From NCBI GenBank assembly GCA_015489285.1, contig WGAA01000167.1, forward strand, positions 1-14,735: a stretch of DNA of 14,735 bases, given 5' to 3'. Under the pieces are notes generated by a model. The model was not told the origin of the DNA. It did no database searches and saw only the letters and a program-made list of their open reading frames with translations. The translations under genes were made by a program, and so were the position numbers. This document shows, piece by piece, positions 11,291-14,735 of the stretch. How positions within the stretch are numbered: position 1 is the first letter of the stretch; the number at the start of each line of letters is the position of its first letter. The DNA comes from Anaerolineae bacterium. Its GTDB lineage: Bacteria > Chloroflexota > Anaerolineae > JAADDB01.

Positions 11291-14200
11291 TTACCCGTCA
11301 ATCGTTACTCCGTACATCCGTCGTATCTCCTCGTCGTCGGGCATGTCCGCCTGCACCATGAGGGGGCGGAACAGGAAGGGCTCCACCTCCTCGCGTCGCC
11401 AGCCCAGGCCGAACTTGCCGATGAACATGGCCCGGGGCATGTTCTCGATGAAGCGCAGGTAGGGCGTGTCCACGAACCCCGCGTGGGTGCGGCCTAACGC
11501 GGCCAGAGCCACACGCACGTCGTCCGCGTTCTTCAGTTGTCCCACGAAGAGCACGTTGCAGGAGGAGAGGATGCCCGCGGGCAGTTCCGAGGGAGACTGG
11601 GCGATGATGCCCAGGTAGATGTTGTACTTGCCCGCGTCGCGGAACATGGACTGGAAGATTTCCGCGGTCTGGGCCTTGCCCGTGTCCTCGCCCCCGGCCA
11701 CCGCACCTCCCGCGGTGAGAACCTTGTTGCCCTCCTCGAAGAGGATAATCATGGGCGTGTCCGCGCCCTCTTCCCCGGTTTGCTTTCGCACCACCGCGTC
11801 CGTGTACAGGTGCCAGGCGATGAGGCCCAGGAGCACGGCCTTCACGTACTCCATGCCCTGGAGAAGCCCGCCCTCCAGCACGGCCAGGCCCCAGGGCAGG
11901 GCCAGGTCCTCGATGGGCATGCTTCCCTCGCCCCGTCCGTACATGCGGGCCAGCCGCCCCTGGGTGAAGGGCGCGAGGCGCAGGAGCACCCCCTCGATGC
12001 TGGCATAGGAGGGGTCACGCTGGCTGAAGCGGGATTGCAACGCCTTCAGCCGCTCGTACCACATGGAGATGTCCACGGATTTGCTTCGCTCCACGGCCAG
12101 CCGCTGTATGTCCCGGAGCGACAGGTCGTACAGGTACGCGCCTGCGGGTAGGCCCAACTTCCTCGCCTCCTCGTCCTGCACACGGCCCCAGCGTTCGTGT
12201 TCCAGAACCTCGCGGTCGTTGACCAGCACCCCGTGCTCCAGGTACAGGTCGCGCAGGGTCTGGCGCAGGAAGCCGAGTTGTCGCGGGCCCATGCGTCCCG
12301 CGTTGGCGAAGAGTTCGCAGGTCACCTCCAGTTGCGCCTCGGGCAGGATGCGGCGCCCGATTTGGAGCGGGTTCCAGCGGATGGGCCGCGGGGACTGGGG
12401 CGAGAGGCCCCACACCTCCACGCGGTCCGGGTCGAGAAGCCGCGTCAGCCTGCGCCAGCCCAGGCCGAAGTCCAGGACCACCGCGCGCCAGCGCCATTCC
12501 CGCACCGCCTCCAGGACCAGGCGCTCGGTGACCACGCTCTTGCCGAAGCGGGTGTCCGCGACCGCGGCGAAGTTGGACATCTTCTCCCGCGGCAGGCGCA
12601 CGGGCGCGTCGGTGAGTTCTCCCCGCTCCGTGGAGAAGAGGTGGCCCAACATGAGGCCCTCGCCGAAGCGGGGGAAGGCGAAGGGCGGGATTTCCTCGCT
12701 CACCGTGTCCGCGTCCCCTTCCTCGTACGCGCCCGGCGCGGCGTAGGCCGCGGCCTGGGTGAGGGTGGTCAGGGTGGTGAAGCGATGGCCCTCCAGCGCG
12801 AAGGGAGAGGGCTCCGGGTCGGGCGCAGGGCTGAAGGCCAGGGCGTAGGTACGCACCCGTTCCTCCTCCTCGGGCGACAGGTCCACCGGCTGCACGGGCG
12901 TGGCAACGCCCTCCTCGCCGTGGAACGCCTGCACGAAGAGGCCCTTCATGGCCTCGCGCGCCTCTGTGTCGGGCAGGAGCGCGTACGCGTCCACGAAGAA
13001 CGCGCCCTCCATCATGGCCTGGTCCAGCACCCGCATCTGGTCCTCCAGGGCCTTCGCCACCATGTCGGCCACGTAGTCCACGGCCTGATAGGAGCGGTTC
13101 CAGGAGATGCTCGGCGCGATGCCCACGCCCATGCCGATGGCCCGGGCCGCGTTCACGGTCTGGGCCTGAACCACGCCCACCGCGCGGCCGATGCCCGTGG
13201 ACGTGGTGTCCGCCCGTCCCGCGCTGTGGGTACGGCTGGTCGTGTGCGCTCCACCCTGCATGTCGGTCACGCTCTGCGAACGGGTGTAGCCGTCGGACGT
13301 GGACTCGCTCACCGTGTCCGAGGTCATGCGGCCGTGGCTTTCGCCCGTGGTGGTGGCCTGCATGGTGGCCGTGCCGGTGCCGTGGGCCGCGGTGTGGCTG
13401 GTGGTGTCCGCGGTGGTGTGGGAGGTGGCGGACATGTGGGTGGTGCCCTGGGCCATCCCCCAGCCGTGGGAGGCGGTGTGGCTCTGGAAGCCGCCCTGCA
13501 TGGTGGAATGGGCCGCGCCCCAGGAATGCCCGCCCGACGCGCCGACCTCGAACACGCCGGGGATGCCGCCGCTGACGTTGCCTCCCACGTTCCAGCCGCT
13601 GCTCGTCGTGTCCGTAGCGCCCCAGGACGTGCCCGACGCGTCCGCGGTGCCCCAGTTCTCGGAGTGGACGGTGGTGTGTCCCACGCCGTTCGTTACGCCC
13701 ACCCCCACGGTGTGGGCCGTGCCGTCCGCGGTGGACTGAAAGGTGCTCTGCGACGCGCCCGTGGTGTGCGCGCTCATGGTGGCGTGGGTTTCGCCCGTGG
13801 TATGGGACGTACCGTGAGAAACCACGTGGCTCCACGCCTCGCCGTGGGAGACCGCGTGTCCCCACGTTTTCGTGTTCGCAGTGCCCACCGCGTCCGCCTC
13901 GCTCACGGTGTGGGCGTGGGCCCGGGTGTAACTGTCCGCGTGCGACGCGCCGTAGGCGGCGCCTGCGCCCGCGGCGTCCAGGCCGGAGAGGATGACCGGC
14001 AGGGAGATGCCGATGTTCCAGCCCTTGGTGCTCGTGACGCGGGAACGCCAGATGCTCGCCTCCGCGCGCACCCGCTCCATGAGGCGGAAGAAGTCCCTCG
14101 GGTCGCCGTCCCCCACCCGGTTGAACAGGAACATGGTGAGGAACGGTTTGCCCAGGGCCATCATGCCGCGGAAGACGTACTCGTTCTGCTGCAATCCCAT

Positions 14201-14725
14201 CTCGTCGGGTCGCGGCGAGGCGGGCGTTCCGTCGGGGCGGTCGCGTGTGGGTGCGCGCACGCCTTCCCGCGGGTCGGGCTGACCGATGAAGGCCAGGGCG
14301 TGGGGGTTTTCGGCGAAGGAGCGGCGCACGAACTCCACCACGTCGAAGTCGGGCGGCTCGAAGCGGGACTGGGGGAACGCGGCCATGAGCATGGCGAGGA
14401 TGAGGCTCAGGCCGTTGCGCGCCCGCTCCACCGCCCGGTCGCGGGACGAATCCTCGGCCACGGCCGCGTATATCTGGACCACGCCCCGGCCCGGGATGCC
14501 CGCGTAGAGGACGGCCAGGTCCACCCCTGCGCCGTACGCGGCCTTGAGCGCCTTGCGCGTGCGCTCGATGAGGGAGGGGGACTCGCGGTTGGAGCGGGGC
14601 AGGCGTTTGAGCACGGCCATGCTCACCGCGCGCCAGTATACCCGCCCCCCCTCCATGAGGTGCAGGGCGATGTGATCCAGGTTTCCGTTGTCGTCGTATT
14701 CTACCTGTACGTCCAGCACGTGCAT
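11291..14725 (-). CDS. VirB4/HerA-like ATPase with a giant His/Ser/Thr/Gly-rich insert
   Basis: The 1144-residue product has a P-loop ATPase in its carboxy half: Walker A ADTRFGKS (723-730) and a strand VVLDFGLGWRRL (749-760). The VirB4/HerA-typical PIRWNPLQIG (781-790) follows, then Walker B IILFEEGNKV (993-1002) and a sensor Gln in GIIAQSPSELPAG (1039-1051). The amino half (1-250) is a VirB4-like non-catalytic region (SRDRAVERARNGLSLILAML at 94-113). Residues 255-515 form a low-complexity insert described separately. Helices at 545-600 follow it. ATG at 14725 has GTGAGGAACG upstream. Such ATPases move DNA or protein in conjugation and in HerA-type complexes; a standard Tad locus does not include one. 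As the first gene in view, tightly arranged with cpaB and tadZ, it probably belongs to the machine. Whether it moves DNA is unproven. Confidence 0.8.
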   Translation of the reverse strand: MHVLDVQVEYDDNGNLDHIALHLMEGGRVYWRAVSMAVLKRLPRSNRESPSLIERTRKALKAAYGAGVDLAVLYAGIPGRGVVQIYAAVAEDSSRDRAVERARNGLSLILAMLMAAFPQSRFEPPDFDVVEFVRRSFAENPHALAFIGQPDPREGVRAPTRDRPDGTPASPRPDEMGLQQNEYVFRGMMALGKPFLTMFLFNRVGDGDPRDFFRLMERVRAEASIWRSRVTSTKGWNIGISLPVILSGLDAAGAGAAYGASHADSYTRAHAHTVSEADAVGTANTKTWGHAVSHGEAWSHVVSHGTSHTTGETHATMSAHTTGASQSTFQSTADGTAHTVGVGVTNGVGHTTVHSENWGTADASGTSWGATDTTSSGWNVGGNVSGGIPGVFEVGASGGHSWGAAHSTMQGGFQSHTASHGWGMAQGTTHMSATSHTTADTTSHTAAHGTGTATMQATTTGESHGRMTSDTVSESTSDGYTRSQSVTDMQGGAHTTSRTHSAGRADTTSTGIGRAVGVVQAQTVNAARAIGMGVGIAPSISWNRSYQAVDYVADMVAKALEDQMRVLDQAMMEGAFFVDAYALLPDTEAREAMKGLFVQAFHGEEGVATPVQPVDLSPEEEERVRTYALAFSPAPDPEPSPFALEGHRFTTLTTLTQAAAYAAPGAYEEGDADTVSEEIPPFAFPRFGEGLMLGHLFSTERGELTDAPVRLPREKMSNFAAVADTRFGKSVVTERLVLEAVREWRWRAVVLDFGLGWRRLTRLLDPDRVEVWGLSPQSPRPIRWNPLQIGRRILPEAQLEVTCELFANAGRMGPRQLGFLRQTLRDLYLEHGVLVNDREVLEHERWGRVQDEEARKLGLPAGAYLYDLSLRDIQRLAVERSKSVDISMWYERLKALQSRFSQRDPSYASIEGVLLRLAPFTQGRLARMYGRGEGSMPIEDLALPWGLAVLEGGLLQGMEYVKAVLLGLIAWHLYTDAVVRKQTGEEGADTPMIILFEEGNKVLTAGGAVAGGEDTGKAQTAEIFQSMFRDAGKYNIYLGIIAQSPSELPAGILSSCNVLFVGQLKNADDVRVALAALGRTHAGFVDTPYLRFIENMPRAMFIGKFGLGWRREEVEPFLFRPLMVQADMPDDEEIRRMYGVTIDG
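13181..13963 (-). repeat. Low-complexity coding region for the His/Ser/Thr/Gly-rich insert
   Basis: This encodes residues 255-515 of the ATPase: degenerate repeats of the type SHTT, SHG and WG (for example VSHGTSHTTGETHATMSAH, 302-320). I count 24 His and seven Trp, but no Leu, no Cys, one Lys and one Pro. A less repetitive centre (GWNVGGNVSGGIPGVFEVGA, 377-396) splits it in two. It is not an exact DNA repeat, so it seems maintained by selection on composition. A beta-rich or membrane- or metal-interacting spacer is possible. Confidence 0.75.
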
Positions 14726-14735
14726 CGTTCCTCAC

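Noticed and set aside
10251..11462. Long plus-strand frames opposite cpaB, tadZ, tadA and tadC
   Set aside because: They are antisense shadows in GC-rich DNA: basic, Gly/Arg/His-rich, no domains, and no ribosome-binding sites of the kind used by the minus-strand genes.
13181..13963. Possible tandem DNA repeat or CRISPR-like array in the ATPase gene
   Set aside because: The periodicity is in amino-acid composition; there are no constant-length identical DNA repeats or spacers.
12015..14735. A 906-codon open frame on the minus strand inside the ATPase gene
   Set aside because: It is an alternative frame of the 1144-residue ATPase. The product is Arg/Gly/His/Pro-rich without domains, whereas the other frame has clear Walker motifs. 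High GC removes stop codons by chance.

Overview
The window is a GC-rich bacterial segment in which every gene I can support is read leftward (minus strand). Its core is a Tad/Flp-type (type IVc) pilus or secretion locus. In transcription order it holds a VirB4/HerA-like ATPase with a very large His/Ser/Thr/Gly-rich insert (14725-11291), cpaB (11243-10257), tadZ (10252-8861) and tadA/cpaF (8857-7568). A train of seven small accessory genes follows (7571-5360), then a short gene with an uncertain start (5233-5012), tadB (5027-4101), a 54-residue membrane protein, a DUF6941-like protein and tadC (3572-2673). Most neighbours are joined by ATGA/GTGA stop-start overlaps or gaps of a few bases, so 14725-2673 is probably one translationally coupled operon.

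Between tadC and the pilin genes lies a compact control region. It has a perfect-consensus promoter (TTGACA, 16 bp, TATAAT on the minus strand, 2650-2623), a short palindrome near the predicted start site, and then a strong intrinsic terminator hairpin (2592-2547) placed before the next gene. This looks like an attenuator or a small-RNA unit. Downstream come an Flp-like pilin (2498-2316), TadE-like (2304-1879) and TadG-like (1879-1448) pseudopilins, a 47-residue membrane peptide (1331-1188) and an SSB-like OB-fold protein (1131-769), closed by a clear terminator (739-682). After about 300 bp without a convincing gene, a second leftward cluster of tiny membrane proteins begins (375-220, 215-78, and one cut by the left edge), each preceded by a near-identical ribosome-binding cassette.

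Working model (inference): TadA powers assembly on the TadB/TadC inner-membrane platform, TadZ positions it, CpaB is the periplasmic/cell-wall partner, and Flp, TadE, TadG and possibly the 59-residue protein at 7076-6897 are the prepilin-type substrates. No prepilin peptidase (TadV/CpaA), secretin (CpaC/RcpA) or TadD is present, so the peptidase must come from elsewhere. The lack of a secretin fits a cell without a typical LPS outer membrane. Together with the TPTPT tail of CpaB and the high GC this suggests Chloroflexota, perhaps thermophilic, but no marker gene proves it. The VirB4/HerA-like ATPase and the SSB-like protein at opposite ends of the Tad cluster suggest a machine that handles DNA, or a mobile element, rather than a plain adhesion pilus. 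That is the most interesting possibility here and is untested.
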